From NCBI RefSeq assembly GCF_005848555.1, contig NZ_CP040518.1, positions 62,001 to 126,000 on the forward strand: a DNA stretch of 64,000 nt. Reading direction: 5' to 3'. The notes beneath the pieces were generated by a model. The model was not told the origin of the DNA. It worked only from the letters and a program-made list of their open reading frames with translations, and made no database searches. This document shows, in pieces, positions 19,073 through 29,071 of this stretch (the stretch's first letter is position 1; the number at the start of each line of letters is the position of its first letter). Origin of the DNA: Blautia sp. SC05B48 (GTDB lineage Bacteria; Bacillota; Clostridia; Lachnospirales; Lachnospiraceae). A program made the translations under genes and the position numbers.

Positions 19073-19585
19073 TTATTTTGTGGTACTTCCGAAGCCACCG
19101 TTTCTTACTGCGTCCGCATCGTCATCCACGGTGATTCCGTATTCTACAAAGATTCCCTGCATGAAACCGGTTCCTGCCGGGATCTGGATAGTTTTATCTT
19201 CTCTTGTATCGTTGGTCAGTTTGGAAAAAATATGGCCTTCGTTGTCAGAAAAGAAATAATCGCTGTCAATGATTCCCACTGTGTTATTCAACTGCAGCCG
19301 GAATTTAAATCCCAGTCCGCTTCTCGGATAACATTTCAGGACCCAGCCCTCTTCCATCTCTACACGGATACCGGTCGGTATCTTTACGATCTCACCTGGC
19401 TTCATGGTCACATCCACAGGTGCATAAAAATCATATCCTGCACTTCCGGTCGTAGCTCTCTTCGGAAGCTTCAGACTGTCGTAGATATTTCGGATTTCCT
19501 CTTCTGAATACTGTTCAAAGGTATCTTTCCAGTCCTTTGCAAACTGTTCAAAACTTACCTTGTGAAATTTCGCAATTCTTTTCAT
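19073..19585 (-). CDS. dut: dUTP diphosphatase
   Basis: A 170-residue trimeric-type dUTPase that converts dUTP to dUMP and keeps uracil out of DNA. The five motifs can be traced: SAGYDFYAP, PRSGLGFKF, GIIDSDYFF, a region with AGTGFMQGIF, and the C-terminal RNGGFGSTTK arm. Compared with the usual 145-150 residues it has an N-terminal helical extension of about 30 residues. The ATG at 19585 follows GGGAGTGG; the in-frame TTG upstream lies within that site and is rejected. Confidence 0.93.
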   Translation of the reverse strand: MKRIAKFHKVSFEQFAKDWKDTFEQYSEEEIRNIYDSLKLPKRATTGSAGYDFYAPVDVTMKPGEIVKIPTGIRVEMEEGWVLKCYPRSGLGFKFRLQLNNTVGIIDSDYFFSDNEGHIFSKLTNDTREDKTIQIPAGTGFMQGIFVEYGITVDDDADAVRNGGFGSTTK

Positions 19586-19629
19586 TTTTCGTTCCACTCC
19601 CAATAGGTAATTTCAGAAAAAACCTCTGA

Positions 19630-20124
19630 TCACTCCGCATACAGAACCACACGGTTCTCACGAAGTGACGCCTGTACATCGATCACCCTCTGATTTGAGG
19701 AGCCTTTCCATTTCAGAAGAACTTCTTTCTTATCCACCTGAAATTCCCCGTCCACACACACATCCAGATAATGGATGATCTCATACTGCTGGATTTCTTC
19801 CCAGAGAGAACCCGTATACAGCCAGATCGTCTTATCCGGATACTTCTCTCTGATCTCTCGTGCAAGAGCTGTTACCTCAGCGATATTGGAAGGATGCAGC
19901 GGATCGCCTCCTGAGAAGGTGATCCCGCTGATATAATCCTTGTCCAGCTCTGCAAATATCTCAGCTCGCTCGCTGTCCGTAAAGGGCAGACCTCCATTCG
20001 GATCCCAGGTAATGGGATTCTGACACTCCCGGCAGCCGTGTGAACAGCCGGCTACCCAGAGCACTACACGAAGTCCGTCTCCGTTTAACATATCGTCCTT
20101 GGTAATATTGTGGTATCTCATCAT
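19630..20124 (-). CDS. nrdG: Anaerobic ribonucleotide reductase activating protein
   Basis: A 164-residue radical-SAM activase that installs the glycyl radical on NrdD for dNTP synthesis without oxygen. The cluster motif CSHGCRECQNP (CX3CX2C) and FSGGDPLHP are intact. It begins directly after the pnp stop codon (tandem ATGATG). No nrdD lies nearby in the window. Confidence 0.94.
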   Translation of the reverse strand: MMRYHNITKDDMLNGDGLRVVLWVAGCSHGCRECQNPITWDPNGGLPFTDSERAEIFAELDKDYISGITFSGGDPLHPSNIAEVTALAREIREKYPDKTIWLYTGSLWEEIQQYEIIHYLDVCVDGEFQVDKKEVLLKWKGSSNQRVIDVQASLRENRVVLYAE

Positions 20125-22218
20125 TTATGCTTCTTCCGGTACATCCTTCATGCTGAAGCTGATTCTTCCCATCTTGTCCTTGCCAAGGCAGATAACCTTA
20201 ACTTTGTCGCCAAGTGTGAGAACATCTTCAACACGGTTGATCCTCTGTTTGGAGATCTTGGAAATGTGTACCATTCCCTCCTTGCCCGGTGCAAACTCAA
20301 GGAATGCGCCAAACTCTTTGATGCTGACTACGCGTCCTGTAAAGATCTGTCCTGCCTCAAACTCGGTAGTGATGATCTCGATCATACGTTTTGCTTCATC
20401 CATACCCTTCTGGTCTGTTCCGCAAATGGAAACTGCGCCGTCATCTGTGATGTCGATCTTCACACCTGTACGCTCGATGATCGTATTGATAGTCTTTCCT
20501 CTCTGTCCGACTACATCACCGATCTTCTGCGGGTCGATCTGGATCTGGATGATCTTCGGAGCAAACTCACCAACAGTTGTACGAGGCTTGTCGATACATT
20601 TCTCCATAACTTCTGTCAAAATATATTCCCTTGCCTCTTTTGTTCTGCGGATCGCTTCCTCAACGATCGGTCTTGTAAGACCATGGATCTTGATATCCAT
20701 CTGGATCGCTGTGATTCCGTCATGTGTTCCGGCTACCTTGAAGTCCATATCTCCGAAGAAGTCCTCAAGGCCCTGGATATCTGTAAGAACGATGTAATCA
20801 TCGTCTGTTTCACCTGTAACAAGTCCGCAGGAAATACCTGCAACCGGTTTTCTGATCGGTACACCGGCAGCCATCAGTGACATGGTAGATGCACAGATAC
20901 TTGCCTGGGATGTGGAGCCGTTGGACTCAAATGTCTCAGATACGGTACGGATCGCATATGGGAATTCTTCCTCTGTAGGAAGTACCGGTACCAGTGCTCT
21001 CTCAGCAAGTGCTCCGTGACCGATCTCACGACGTCCCGGTCCTCTGGAAGGCTTGGTCTCACCTACAGAGTAGGACGGGAAATTGTAGTGGTGCATATAT
21101 CTCTTGGATGTCTCAAACTCATCCAGTCCGTCAAGACGCTGTGCCTCTGTAAGAGGAGCAAGTGTAGTAACGGTACAGATCTGAGTCTGTCCTCTTGTGA
21201 ACATGGCAGAACCATGAACCCTCGGGATGATATCTGTCTCTGCAGCCAGCGGACGGATCTGTCTGATCTCACGTCCATCCGGACGTTTATGATCTTTGAG
21301 GATCATCTTACGGACAGTCTTCTTCTGGTACTGATATACAGCCTCACCGAGAACGGCAAGCCATTCCTCATTGTCTGCAAAAGCTTCTTTCAGCTTATCA
21401 GTGATCTCGCTGATGTTATTCTCACGTGTCTGCTTGTCATCAGAGAATACAGCCACCTCCATCTCTTCCGGAGGAACGATCTTCTTGATCTCATCAAAAA
21501 GCTCCTGAGGTACTGCACAGGACTCGTAGGAATGTTTCTCTTTTCCGCACTCTGCTACGATCTGGTCAATGAATCTGATGATCTCCTGGTTCACTTCATG
21601 GGCCTTGTAGATAGCCTCGATCATCTTATCTTCCGGGATCTCATTAGCTCCGGCCTCGATCATGATAACCTTCTCTCTTGTAGAAGCAACAGTAAGCTGA
21701 AGATCAGAAACTGCCTTCTGTGCAAGTGTTGGGTTGATGATAAACTCGCCGTCGATCATACCAACCTGTGTGGTTGCGCATGGACCGTCAAATGGGATAT
21801 CAGAAATACAGGTTGCAATGGAAGAACCAAGCATAGCCGGGATCTCCGGATTGCATTCCGGATCAACAGACATAACCATATCTACCAGAGTTACGTCATT
21901 TCTGTAATCCTTTGGAAACAGCGGACGCATCGGACGGTCGATAACACGGGATGTAAGGATCGCATGCTCGCTTGCCTTACCCTCTCTCTTGTTGAAGCCT
22001 CCCGGGATCTTTCCTACTGCATACATCTTCTCCTCATACTCAACACTTAAAGGAAAGAAATCGATTCCTTCTCTCGGCTCTTTGGATGCGGTAGCAGTAG
22101 CAAGAACTGTAGTATCACCGTAGTGCATAAGAGCAGCACCATTGGCCTGTTTCGCTACACGTCCGATATCTACAGTCAGTGTTCTTCCTGCAAGTTCCAT
22201 GGAATAACTTTTGTACAT
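20125..22218 (-). CDS. pnp: Polyribonucleotide nucleotidyltransferase (PNPase)
   Basis: A 697-residue phosphorolytic 3'-5' exoribonuclease. Two RNase PH domains are separated by a helical region. The C-terminus carries a KH domain (IGDVVGQRGKTINTI) and an S1 domain (IFTGRVVSIKEFGAFLE). GRREIGHGALAERAL and the second-core GTHDGITAIQMDIK support activity. The start at 22218 has AAAAGGAG; 50 further upstream in-frame codons are ignored because they span the leader hairpin. Confidence 0.97.
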   Translation of the reverse strand: MYKSYSMELAGRTLTVDIGRVAKQANGAALMHYGDTTVLATATASKEPREGIDFFPLSVEYEEKMYAVGKIPGGFNKREGKASEHAILTSRVIDRPMRPLFPKDYRNDVTLVDMVMSVDPECNPEIPAMLGSSIATCISDIPFDGPCATTQVGMIDGEFIINPTLAQKAVSDLQLTVASTREKVIMIEAGANEIPEDKMIEAIYKAHEVNQEIIRFIDQIVAECGKEKHSYESCAVPQELFDEIKKIVPPEEMEVAVFSDDKQTRENNISEITDKLKEAFADNEEWLAVLGEAVYQYQKKTVRKMILKDHKRPDGREIRQIRPLAAETDIIPRVHGSAMFTRGQTQICTVTTLAPLTEAQRLDGLDEFETSKRYMHHYNFPSYSVGETKPSRGPGRREIGHGALAERALVPVLPTEEEFPYAIRTVSETFESNGSTSQASICASTMSLMAAGVPIRKPVAGISCGLVTGETDDDYIVLTDIQGLEDFFGDMDFKVAGTHDGITAIQMDIKIHGLTRPIVEEAIRRTKEAREYILTEVMEKCIDKPRTTVGEFAPKIIQIQIDPQKIGDVVGQRGKTINTIIERTGVKIDITDDGAVSICGTDQKGMDEAKRMIEIITTEFEAGQIFTGRVVSIKEFGAFLEFAPGKEGMVHISKISKQRINRVEDVLTLGDKVKVICLGKDKMGRISFSMKDVPEEA

Positions 22219-22268
22219 ATTCGTTCTCCTTTTCTTATTATAATAATATCTGACAGGAGCCCGAAACA

Positions 22269-22323
22269 ACTGAAAAGACCACTTCCTTTGAAAAAGATCT
22301 CGACCGGAAATGGGCTTTTCAGT
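22269..22323 (-). promoter_or_regulatory. pnp leader hairpin
   Basis: ACTGAAAAG (22269-22277) and CTTTTCAGT (22315-22323) form a long hairpin with inner pairing, about 50 nt before the pnp start. In other bacteria pnp is autoregulated through a leader stem cut by RNase III; the same role here is inference. Confidence 0.5.
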
Positions 22324-22378
22324 AGTCTCGGAAATCACTCCTGCGGTAATTCCGTCTGTGTTTATCACACATGTTAAA

Positions 22379-22406
22379 ATGGGGCGGATGGAATCATCCG
22401 CCCCTC
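22379..22406 (-). terminator. Hairpin between rpsO and pnp
   Basis: GGGGCGGATG / CATCCGCCCC (22381-22404) is a 10-bp GC-rich stem followed on the minus strand by ATTTTAAC. It looks like a partial terminator that would lower pnp expression relative to rpsO. Confidence 0.6.
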
Positions 22407-22415
22407 CCGTAGCAA

Positions 22416-22682
22416 TTATTTTCTTAAACCTAATTTCTCAATCAGTGCACGGTATCTTTCGATGTCTGTTTTCTTAAGATAAGCAAGAAGGCCACGTCTC
22501 TGACCTACCATTTTCAGAAGACCTCTTCTGGAATGATGATCTTTGTGGTGTGTTTTAAGATGCTCTGTGAGCTCCTGGATTCTTGCTGTAAGAACTGCAA
22601 CCTGAACCTCCGGTGAACCTGTGTCACCCTCTGTTCTTGCATACTCTTTCATGATCGCTGTTTTCTTCTCTTTAGAAATCAT
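22416..22682 (-). CDS. rpsO: 30S ribosomal protein S15
   Basis: An 88-residue primary 16S rRNA-binding protein. The conserved [33 protein letters not shown] and [21 protein letters not shown] make the call secure. It is upstream of pnp, the classic rpsO-pnp order. Confidence 0.98.
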   Translation of the reverse strand: MISKEKKTAIMKEYARTEGDTGSPEVQVAVLTARIQELTEHLKTHHKDHHSRRGLLKMVGQRRGLLAYLKKTDIERYRALIEKLGLRK

Positions 22683-22776
22683 TGTTGTTTCCTCCTTGAA
22701 ATTTTAATCAAACGCCGGGTATTAAGAAGTGGTCGGAGTCTCCGGCTTCTGAATACTGGCTTTTTTCACCTCGAAC

Positions 22777-22805
22777 AGTATAGCACACGGTTTCTGACCT
22801 GTAAA
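22777..22805 (-). promoter_or_regulatory. Promoter of rpsO-pnp
   Basis: TTTACA (22800-22805) and TATACT (22777-22782) have a 17-base spacer. The leader of about 85 nt contains a GC hairpin (GCCGGAGACTCCG region), a possible S15 autoregulatory site. Confidence 0.65.
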
Positions 22806-22838
22806 CTGTTTTTTTCGAAAAGTTTTTCCCGAAAGTTT

Positions 22839-23738
22839 TTATTTTTCGAGACTGCGGAAATAAGCCTTTCCCTTTTCTGCATCCTTCAGGAGCTGCTGCT
22901 TTAGTGCTTCTATGGACGAAAAGCGCTTCTCCGGTCTGGAATAATGAAAGAATTCCACTCTGCAGGGCTCTCCGTACAGATCCTCCTCACAGTCAAAAAG
23001 ATAGGTCTCAACACCCAGGAATTTCTCTCCGATGGTTGGCTTATATCCTACGTTTGTGATCCCGCAAAGGGTTCTGTCCTTAAAATGGGACACTGTATCA
23101 TAAACGCCATTTGGCGGCATCAGCTTTTCTTTTGCAGGAACGATATTAGTAGTGGGAAGAAGGACCTTATGTCCCATTCCTCTTCCATGTTCGATCACAC
23201 CGTCCACAAAAAAGGGGATTCCCAGCAGATCATTAACCTTTTCCATATTTCCCTTTTTCAGTTCCTCACGGATAAATGTACTGCTGATCTTTCTGCGGCC
23301 TTCCATTTCTTTCGGAACAACATCCACAGTAAAGCCAAGCTTCCTTCCCATAGTCTCCAGAAGCTGTGGTGTTCCCTTGCGTTCATACCCGAACCTGAAA
23401 TCTTCTCCCACTGCAACATGCTCCGCCTGAAGATCTCCCACCAGGATCTCTTTAATAAAGGTTTCCGCCTTCATATGACGGATCCGGTTATCCAGCGGAC
23501 ATTCGATCAGCACATCCACGCCTGCTTTCTCAAGAAGCTGACATCGTTCCTCTTTTGTAAAGATCATCTGACTGCCGATGCCAAGAGAAAAAAGGACTGT
23601 CTGCAGACCTTTTTCTTTCTGTTCCAGGATCTTCTCCACCAGTTTCTGGTGTCCACGGTGTATGCCATCAAATTTTCCAAGTGTCACCGCACTCTTTGAA
23701 AGGCGCGGAAATTCTCCGTCGATCTTCAAGTATTCCAT
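22839..23738 (-). CDS. ribF: Bifunctional riboflavin kinase / FAD synthetase
   Basis: A 299-residue enzyme that makes FMN and FAD from riboflavin. The N-terminal nucleotidyltransferase half has TLGKFDGIHRGHQKLV and EHVAVGEDFRFGYERKG. The C-terminal kinase half has GRGMGHKVLLPTTNI and NGVYDT. It ends the rimP-to-ribF gene cluster. FMN supply is of interest given the FMN-binding NEAT protein at 49-52 kb, though no direct link is shown. Confidence 0.95.
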   Translation of the reverse strand: MEYLKIDGEFPRLSKSAVTLGKFDGIHRGHQKLVEKILEQKEKGLQTVLFSLGIGSQMIFTKEERCQLLEKAGVDVLIECPLDNRIRHMKAETFIKEILVGDLQAEHVAVGEDFRFGYERKGTPQLLETMGRKLGFTVDVVPKEMEGRRKISSTFIREELKKGNMEKVNDLLGIPFFVDGVIEHGRGMGHKVLLPTTNIVPAKEKLMPPNGVYDTVSHFKDRTLCGITNVGYKPTIGEKFLGVETYLFDCEEDLYGEPCRVEFFHYSRPEKRFSSIEALKQQLLKDAEKGKAYFRSLEK

Positions 23739-23772
23739 ATCTTCTGCTGCTCCTGCAAGTTTTTATAAAGTG

Positions 23773-24660
23773 TCATACAAAAAACATGCGGATGGGTACG
23801 TATTTCTGTTTTCTTTCATCCCAGCCGTATATTCCTGTGAAATTTCCGCTGCTTTTATACATCCGGACTTTTTCTTCCCTGCTGCCTCCCTGTACCAGTT
23901 CTTCCGGAAGCGGGTTTCCGTTATTGAGAAGTCTGTCTCCCTCCGGTGTACAGGTAAGGACCGGATACTTGGAAAGTACATCCTCGATGGAAACAAGCTT
24001 TTCCCCGATGGTCCCATCGGCAACCGCCTCCTCCACCTGGGAAAGTGTCATGCTCTCTTCCAGAGTGAAATTTCCGGACCTGGTCCGAAGCAGCTCTTCC
24101 ATGGCTCCGCCGCAGCCTAATTTTTCTCCGATGTCATTGCAAAGTGTACGGATATAGGTGCCCTTGCTGCAGGTAACGCTTATGCGTACCAGCGGAAGCT
24201 CCATATCCAGTATCCTTATCTCATAAAAAACCACAGGGCGCGGCTTACGCTCTATGGTTTTTCCTTCTCTGGCCAGTTCGTAAAGCTTCTTTCCGTTTAC
24301 CTTCAGGGCCGAATACATAGGAGGGACCTGCTGCTGTTCTCCCACAAAGGATCCCACTGCCTCACGGACTTCCTCTTCCGTGACGGTCACAGGTTTCTCA
24401 GAAAGAACAGCTCCGGTCATGTCCTGGGTATCTGTGGAAACTCCCAGCCTTAAAACCGCCTCATATGTTTTTTCTTTTTCTGTAAGAAGTTCCACCAGCC
24501 GGGTCCCCTTGCCCAGTGCAACAGGAAGTACTCCCTCTGCTGCCGGATCCAGAGTCCCGGTATGGCCGATCTTTTTCATGTGGAGAATCCCACGCAGCTT
24601 TGCAACAACATCATGAGAGGTATAACCTTTTTCCTTTCGGATCACAAGTATTCCGTCCAT
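23773..24660 (-). CDS. truB: tRNA pseudouridine-55 synthase
   Basis: A 295-residue enzyme that forms pseudouridine 55 in the T loop of tRNAs. The catalytic motif GHTGTLDPAAEGVLPVALG holds the essential Asp; PPMYSALKVNGKKLYELAREG and CSKGTYIRTLCNDIG follow. The ATG at 24660 is chosen over an upstream codon because GAGGAG lies about 10 nt before it. It starts 10 nt after the nrnA stop. Confidence 0.96.
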   Translation of the reverse strand: MDGILVIRKEKGYTSHDVVAKLRGILHMKKIGHTGTLDPAAEGVLPVALGKGTRLVELLTEKEKTYEAVLRLGVSTDTQDMTGAVLSEKPVTVTEEEVREAVGSFVGEQQQVPPMYSALKVNGKKLYELAREGKTIERKPRPVVFYEIRILDMELPLVRISVTCSKGTYIRTLCNDIGEKLGCGGAMEELLRTRSGNFTLEESMTLSQVEEAVADGTIGEKLVSIEDVLSKYPVLTCTPEGDRLLNNGNPLPEELVQGGSREEKVRMYKSSGNFTGIYGWDERKQKYVPIRMFFV

Positions 24661-24670
24661 GATCTTATCT

Positions 24671-25627
24671 TTACTCCTCTGCAAGCTGTTTTTCAATTTC
24701 AGCGGTAAGGTTGTTGATCACATCGTACATGGAGCCCTGCATATCACAGCCGGCCGCACGCACATGTCCGCCGCCTCCGAAAAATACGGCAATCTTGCTT
24801 ACATCCACCTTACCATTGGAACGGAGAGATACTTTAAAGAGTTGCGTCTGCATCTCATAGATAAAGATCGCAACCTCCACACCAGCAGTCAGACGGAGCT
24901 GGCTCACGATTCCCTCCAGATCCTTTCCTTCCACACTGTAGAAATCCATCTCCCGTTTTTTCAGATATCCGACCACACACTTACCGCCCTGAAGGAGAAT
25001 ACTCTCTGCCAGGACACGTCCCATGACCTGATTCTGAAGATATGTTTTCTGGTAAAAGGACTCATCGATGATCCTGCTGAAATCAAATCCTGTTTTCATC
25101 AGTTCTCCGGCGATCCTCATGGTTTCCGGTGTTGTGGAAGAATACTGGAACACGCCGGTATCATGTGCCATTCCCGTATAAATAGGAACCGCAATGGAAC
25201 GATCGATCTTGTCTGAATCCAGAAGTCCGTAAAGAACTTCACTGGCAGAGCTGATTTCGCCTCTTACATGATTGACATCCGCAAATCCGTTATTGCTCAC
25301 ATGATGGTCAATGCAGGCTGTCTTTTTTGCTGCATCAAAATATTTCCGGGCAACTGCAAGCCTGTCCAGTGCGCTGACATCACAGGTGATAAAAAGATCA
25401 TACACCTTATCTTCTTCTGCTTCTGTCTTAACCTCATCCATTCTGTCAATGTAATCAAATACAGGTTTTCGGTCTTCCAGATAAACATCTGCTTCTATAT
25501 CAGGAAAATATTTCCGGATATAGAGATACAGAGCCATACAGGAACCAATGCAGTCCCCATCCGGACGGATGTGACCGCCAATGCCAACGGTTTTTACATT
25601 TTCCAGTATTTCTGAAATGTTTTTCAT
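24671..25627 (-). CDS. nrnA: DHH-family phosphoesterase (NrnA-like)
   Basis: A 318-residue bifunctional oligoribonuclease / pAp phosphatase type protein. The DHH domain has GGHIRPDGDCIGS and the DHH triad in CIDHHVSN. The DHHA1 domain ends with FFGGGGHVRAAGC. It degrades nanoRNAs and recycles 3'-phosphoadenosine phosphate in Firmicutes. AGGTGG lies 6 nt before the ATG at 25627, favoured over the GTG nine bases upstream. It sits between rbfA and truB as usual. Confidence 0.93.
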   Translation of the reverse strand: MKNISEILENVKTVGIGGHIRPDGDCIGSCMALYLYIRKYFPDIEADVYLEDRKPVFDYIDRMDEVKTEAEEDKVYDLFITCDVSALDRLAVARKYFDAAKKTACIDHHVSNNGFADVNHVRGEISSASEVLYGLLDSDKIDRSIAVPIYTGMAHDTGVFQYSSTTPETMRIAGELMKTGFDFSRIIDESFYQKTYLQNQVMGRVLAESILLQGGKCVVGYLKKREMDFYSVEGKDLEGIVSQLRLTAGVEVAIFIYEMQTQLFKVSLRSNGKVDVSKIAVFFGGGGHVRAAGCDMQGSMYDVINNLTAEIEKQLAEE

Positions 25628-25636
25628 TTTTTCCAC

Positions 25637-26005
25637 CTATTCCTCTGTTTCCATCCCACTCATTACGTCATTGATCTTCTTTGACATATTTACACCATAT
25701 TCAATAGACTCATCCAGAACAAAACGGATCTCCGGTGTATTGCGGAGATTCAGTCTTCTGGCCAGTTCTCTCCGAACATAGCCCTCTGCATTCTTCAAGC
25801 CCCGGAGGGTGGAATCCTTGGCCTGTTTCTCGCCCAGCACACTGATGTAGGCTTTGCAGGTCTTAAGATCCGGTGCCACCTCAACAGCTGTCACAGAGGT
25901 CATCGGATGAATTCTGGGATCCTTGATCTCGCTGTGTATGATGGTGCTGAGTTCTTTTTGAACTGCACCATTCACACGTGTATTTTTAATGCTGTTTTTT
26001 CTCAT
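25637..26005 (-). CDS. rbfA: Ribosome-binding factor A
   Basis: A 122-residue 30S maturation factor with a KH-like fold. Conserved features include IKDPRIHPMTSVTAVEVAPDL and KTCKAYISVLG, plus RLNLRNTPEIRFVLDESIEYG. It starts 12 nt after infB. Confidence 0.95.
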   Translation of the reverse strand: MRKNSIKNTRVNGAVQKELSTIIHSEIKDPRIHPMTSVTAVEVAPDLKTCKAYISVLGEKQAKDSTLRGLKNAEGYVRRELARRLNLRNTPEIRFVLDESIEYGVNMSKKINDVMSGMETEE

Positions 26006-26017
26006 TACGAATCACTC

Positions 26018-28711
26018 CTATCTTGGTACCTCTACCATGATATATGCTTCGACTTTATCTTCTTCTTTGACATCATTAAAGTCATTAAATACAAGGCCGC
26101 ACTCATAGCCGGCACGAACTTCCTTGACATCATCCTTAAATCTCTTCAGGGATGCAAGCTCACCCTCGAAGATCTGGTCCTCACCTCGTGTGATACGAAC
26201 CTTACAGTTACGCTGGAATGTACCATCCAGCACATAGCTTCCTGCGATGGTTCCGACACCGGATGCCTTGAACAGCTGACGAACCTCTGCGTGACCGATA
26301 ACCTTCTCCTCGAATACAGGATCCAGCATACCCTTCATGGCTGCCTCTACATCCTCGATTGCCTGATAAATGACTTTATAAAGTCGAAGGTCAACACCCT
26401 CCTGCTCAGCAAGCTGTTTTGCTGTGGTATCAGGACGTACGTTAAAGCCAATGATGATAGCATTGGATGTTGCAGCAAGGCTAACATCAGACTCATTGAT
26501 GGCACCTACGCCACCATGGATCACCTTAACGATAACTTCCTCGTTGGAAAGCTTGGTAAGACTCTGTTTTACAGCCTCAACAGATCCCTGTACATCGGCC
26601 TTGACGATGATCGGAAGCTCCTTAAGATCGCTGGCCTGGATCTGGTCAAACAGGTTATCCAGAGAAAGCTTGCCTTTGGTCTCCTCGAGAAGACGGCTCT
26701 TGTTCTCTGTAACGAATGCGCCTGCAAAGTTCTTGGCTTCTTTATCGCTCTCGAAGGACATCAGGATCTCACCTGCATTGGGAACATCGCCAAGTCCGAG
26801 GATCTCAACCGGAGTAGACGGACCTGCCTCTTTTACACGACGTCCTTTATCATCCATCATTGCACGTACCTTACCGTTGCATGCACCTGCAGCAATAAAA
26901 TCTCCCACATGAAGAGTACCCTTCTGAACAAGAATAGTAGCAACCGGTCCTTTACCCTTATCAAGCTGAGCCTCAATAACAAGACCTCTTGCCTCACGGT
27001 TCGGATTGGCTTTGAGCTCGGAAACCTCAGCAGTAAGAAGGATCATCTCAAGAAGATTCTCAATTCCTTCTCCTGTATGTGCGGACACCGGAACAAAGAT
27101 GGTGCTTCCGCCCCAGTCCTCAGGAATCAGTTCATACTCGGAAAGTTCCTGTTTTACACGCTCAACATTTGCACTTGGTTTATCGATCTTATTGATGGCA
27201 ACGATGATCTCAACACCTGCTGCCTTTGCATGACTGATCGCCTCTACTGTCTGCGGCATTACACCATCGTCTGCGGCAACGACCAGAACTGCGATATCTG
27301 TAGCGTTGGCACCACGCATACGCATAGCTGTGAACGCCTCATGTCCCGGTGTATCCAGGAATGTGATCTTCTGGCCCTTGATATTTACCACGTAAGCACC
27401 GATGTGCTGTGTGATTCCGCCGGCCTCGCCTCTGGTTACGTTTGTATTACGGATAGCATCCAGAAGAGATGTTTTACCATGGTCAACGTGACCCATAACA
27501 CAGACTACCGGAGGTCTCGGAACCATATCATCCTCGTCCTCTTCGTCCTCTTTGAGGAGCTCTGCGATCACATCCACCTTTTCTTCCTTCTCAGCAATGA
27601 TATCAAAGCCAAGTGCGATCTCCTCTGCCTTTTCAAAGTCGATTTCCTGGTTTACGGTTACCATGACCCCTTCCATGAAAAGCTTCTTAACGATCACTGA
27701 CGGCTGCATCTTCATCGCATCCGCAAGCTCACGGATAGTAAGCTTCTCCGGAATGGTGATCTCCTTGATCTCCGGTTTCTTCTCTTCCTGCTTCGGCTGT
27801 GGATTCGGTTTCTGAAGTGCTTTCGGAATTCTGGAATTCGGTCTGCGTCCGCCCTGATTTGGTCTGCGTCCGCCCTGGGTACCTTTCTCGAATTCTTTCT
27901 TCTTGTTCTTATTCTCTCTGTCACGCTCACGCTTGCTGTCCTTGGATGTCTTGGTCAGCTCCGGGGTGAATACAGCATCTGAAGAGCCACCGCTTCTTCT
28001 CTGTCCCGGACGCTGTCCGCCGCCCTGGCCACCACGGTTTGCTCCGCCGAAACGGTTATCTCCGCCTCTTCCGCCTTCGGAACGTCCGCCCTGGCCTCCC
28101 TGGCCACGGTTTGCTCCGCCGCCGAAACGGCTTCCTCCGTCTCTTCTTCCTTCAAAGCTTCCGCCCTGACCACCCTGGCCACGGTTTGCTCCACCGCTGA
28201 AACGGCTTCCGCCTCTTCCGTCATTCTGGCGTGGGCCTCTGTTTCCCTCGCCCTGTCTTGCCGGACGTCCCTCGCCATTCTGGGAACGGTTTCCGCCAAA
28301 ACGATTTCCACCGTCTCTTCTTCCTTCGAAGGTTCTTCCGTCACGATTTCCGTCTCTTCTTCCTTCCGGACGGTTGCCCTGCGTTCTTCCGCCCTGAGTG
28401 CGATTCTGTCCACTCTGACCGTTTCTCTGCTCACCGGCCTCACCGTTTCTTGTGTTTGCTCCTGTGCTTCTCTGACCGCCGTTCTGTGGACGTGCCGGTC
28501 CCTTTCTCTCGCCCGCTGCCGGTTTTCTTCTTCCTTTACCGCCATCGCTGGCATTCTGTGCATGAAATACACGGATGATATTTTTTTTCTTTTTCGGTGC
28601 TTCAGACTTGTTACCCTCTGTATTCACCGTTGTTGTCTTTTCTTCTGTTTTTGGAGTATCCAATTGTCTATATTGCTCCTTTCCCGATCTGTTGAATTTA
28701 TCTTTTATCAT
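26018..28711 (-). CDS. infB: Translation initiation factor IF-2
   Basis: An 897-residue GTPase that places fMet-tRNA on the ribosome. The G domain has [23 protein letters not shown] and NKID. The first 270 residues are a low-complexity Arg/Gly region with repeated [13 protein letters not shown] units, expanded relative to many Firmicutes IF-2 proteins. The ATG at 28711 is preceded by AGGAGG at about 13 nt; the in-frame TTG 12 nt upstream is too close to it. Confidence 0.97.
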   Translation of the reverse strand: MIKDKFNRSGKEQYRQLDTPKTEEKTTTVNTEGNKSEAPKKKKNIIRVFHAQNASDGGKGRRKPAAGERKGPARPQNGGQRSTGANTRNGEAGEQRNGQSGQNRTQGGRTQGNRPEGRRDGNRDGRTFEGRRDGGNRFGGNRSQNGEGRPARQGEGNRGPRQNDGRGGSRFSGGANRGQGGQGGSFEGRRDGGSRFGGGANRGQGGQGGRSEGGRGGDNRFGGANRGGQGGGQRPGQRRSGGSSDAVFTPELTKTSKDSKRERDRENKNKKKEFEKGTQGGRRPNQGGRRPNSRIPKALQKPNPQPKQEEKKPEIKEITIPEKLTIRELADAMKMQPSVIVKKLFMEGVMVTVNQEIDFEKAEEIALGFDIIAEKEEKVDVIAELLKEDEEDEDDMVPRPPVVCVMGHVDHGKTSLLDAIRNTNVTRGEAGGITQHIGAYVVNIKGQKITFLDTPGHEAFTAMRMRGANATDIAVLVVAADDGVMPQTVEAISHAKAAGVEIIVAINKIDKPSANVERVKQELSEYELIPEDWGGSTIFVPVSAHTGEGIENLLEMILLTAEVSELKANPNREARGLVIEAQLDKGKGPVATILVQKGTLHVGDFIAAGACNGKVRAMMDDKGRRVKEAGPSTPVEILGLGDVPNAGEILMSFESDKEAKNFAGAFVTENKSRLLEETKGKLSLDNLFDQIQASDLKELPIIVKADVQGSVEAVKQSLTKLSNEEVIVKVIHGGVGAINESDVSLAATSNAIIIGFNVRPDTTAKQLAEQEGVDLRLYKVIYQAIEDVEAAMKGMLDPVFEEKVIGHAEVRQLFKASGVGTIAGSYVLDGTFQRNCKVRITRGEDQIFEGELASLKRFKDDVKEVRAGYECGLVFNDFNDVKEEDKVEAYIMVEVPR
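27990..28400 (-). repeat. Arg/Gly-encoding tandem repeats within infB
   Basis: The stretch encodes at least three imperfect units of the type [19 protein letters not shown]. These are recurring DNA motifs, such as the plus-strand CGGTTTGCTCCGCCG near 28035 and 28110. They are likely to vary in copy number among strains. Confidence 0.7.
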
Positions 28712-28753
28712 TTCTAACGTCAAACCTCCTTACAGACGCCTGTATCATGCAGG

Positions 28754-29071
28754 TTATCTGCCGGATTCTTTTTCCAGCGCCTTCATGATCGCCTTTGCAA
28801 AATTTTCGTCCTGCACGGCAAGGCTGGCACGGAATTCTTTGCCCATTGCTCTGCCCAGGCTCTCTTTGTCTGAAAGGAAATATAACGGAACTTCATAATA
28901 GGTACACATATTCCGAAATTTCTTTTTTGTGTTTTCGGAGGCATCATCTGCCACCAGTGCCAGGAAACCTTTTCCTGTTTTTACGGATTTTTCTGTGGAA
29001 AATTCTCCGCTCACTGTTTTTCCTGCTTTTGTCGCAAGTCCGATGAGTGATAAAACCTTATTGTTTTTCAA
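28754..29071 (-). CDS. L7Ae-family RNA-binding protein (YlxQ)
   Basis: A protein of about 105 residues with the L7Ae/L30e fold: VLSLIGLATKAGKTVSG, FLALVADDASENTKKKF and VPLYFLSDKESLGRAMGKE. It probably binds kink-turn RNA and lies in the nusA-infB operon as in other Firmicutes. The best start is TTG at 29071, with AAAAGGAG about 10 nt upstream, overlapping the end of ylxR by 14 nt. Starting at the ATG at 29110 would add 13 atypical residues and has no ribosome site. Confidence 0.88.
   Translation of the reverse strand: MKNNKVLSLIGLATKAGKTVSGEFSTEKSVKTGKGFLALVADDASENTKKKFRNMCTYYEVPLYFLSDKESLGRAMGKEFRASLAVQDENFAKAIMKALEKESGR

Noticed and set aside
22219-22368. 50-codon N-terminal extension of PNPase
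   Set aside because: It spans the leader hairpin and lacks a ribosome site; AAAAGGAG marks the start at 22218.
25907-27700. 597-codon open frame on the plus strand opposite infB
   Set aside because: Antisense shadow of IF-2; Cys/Ser/Leu-rich translation typical of reversed coding DNA.
27955-28572. Arg/Glu-rich 205-codon frame on the minus strand within infB
   Set aside because: Alternate frame of the Arg/Gly repeat region of IF-2; its composition is explained by the repeats.
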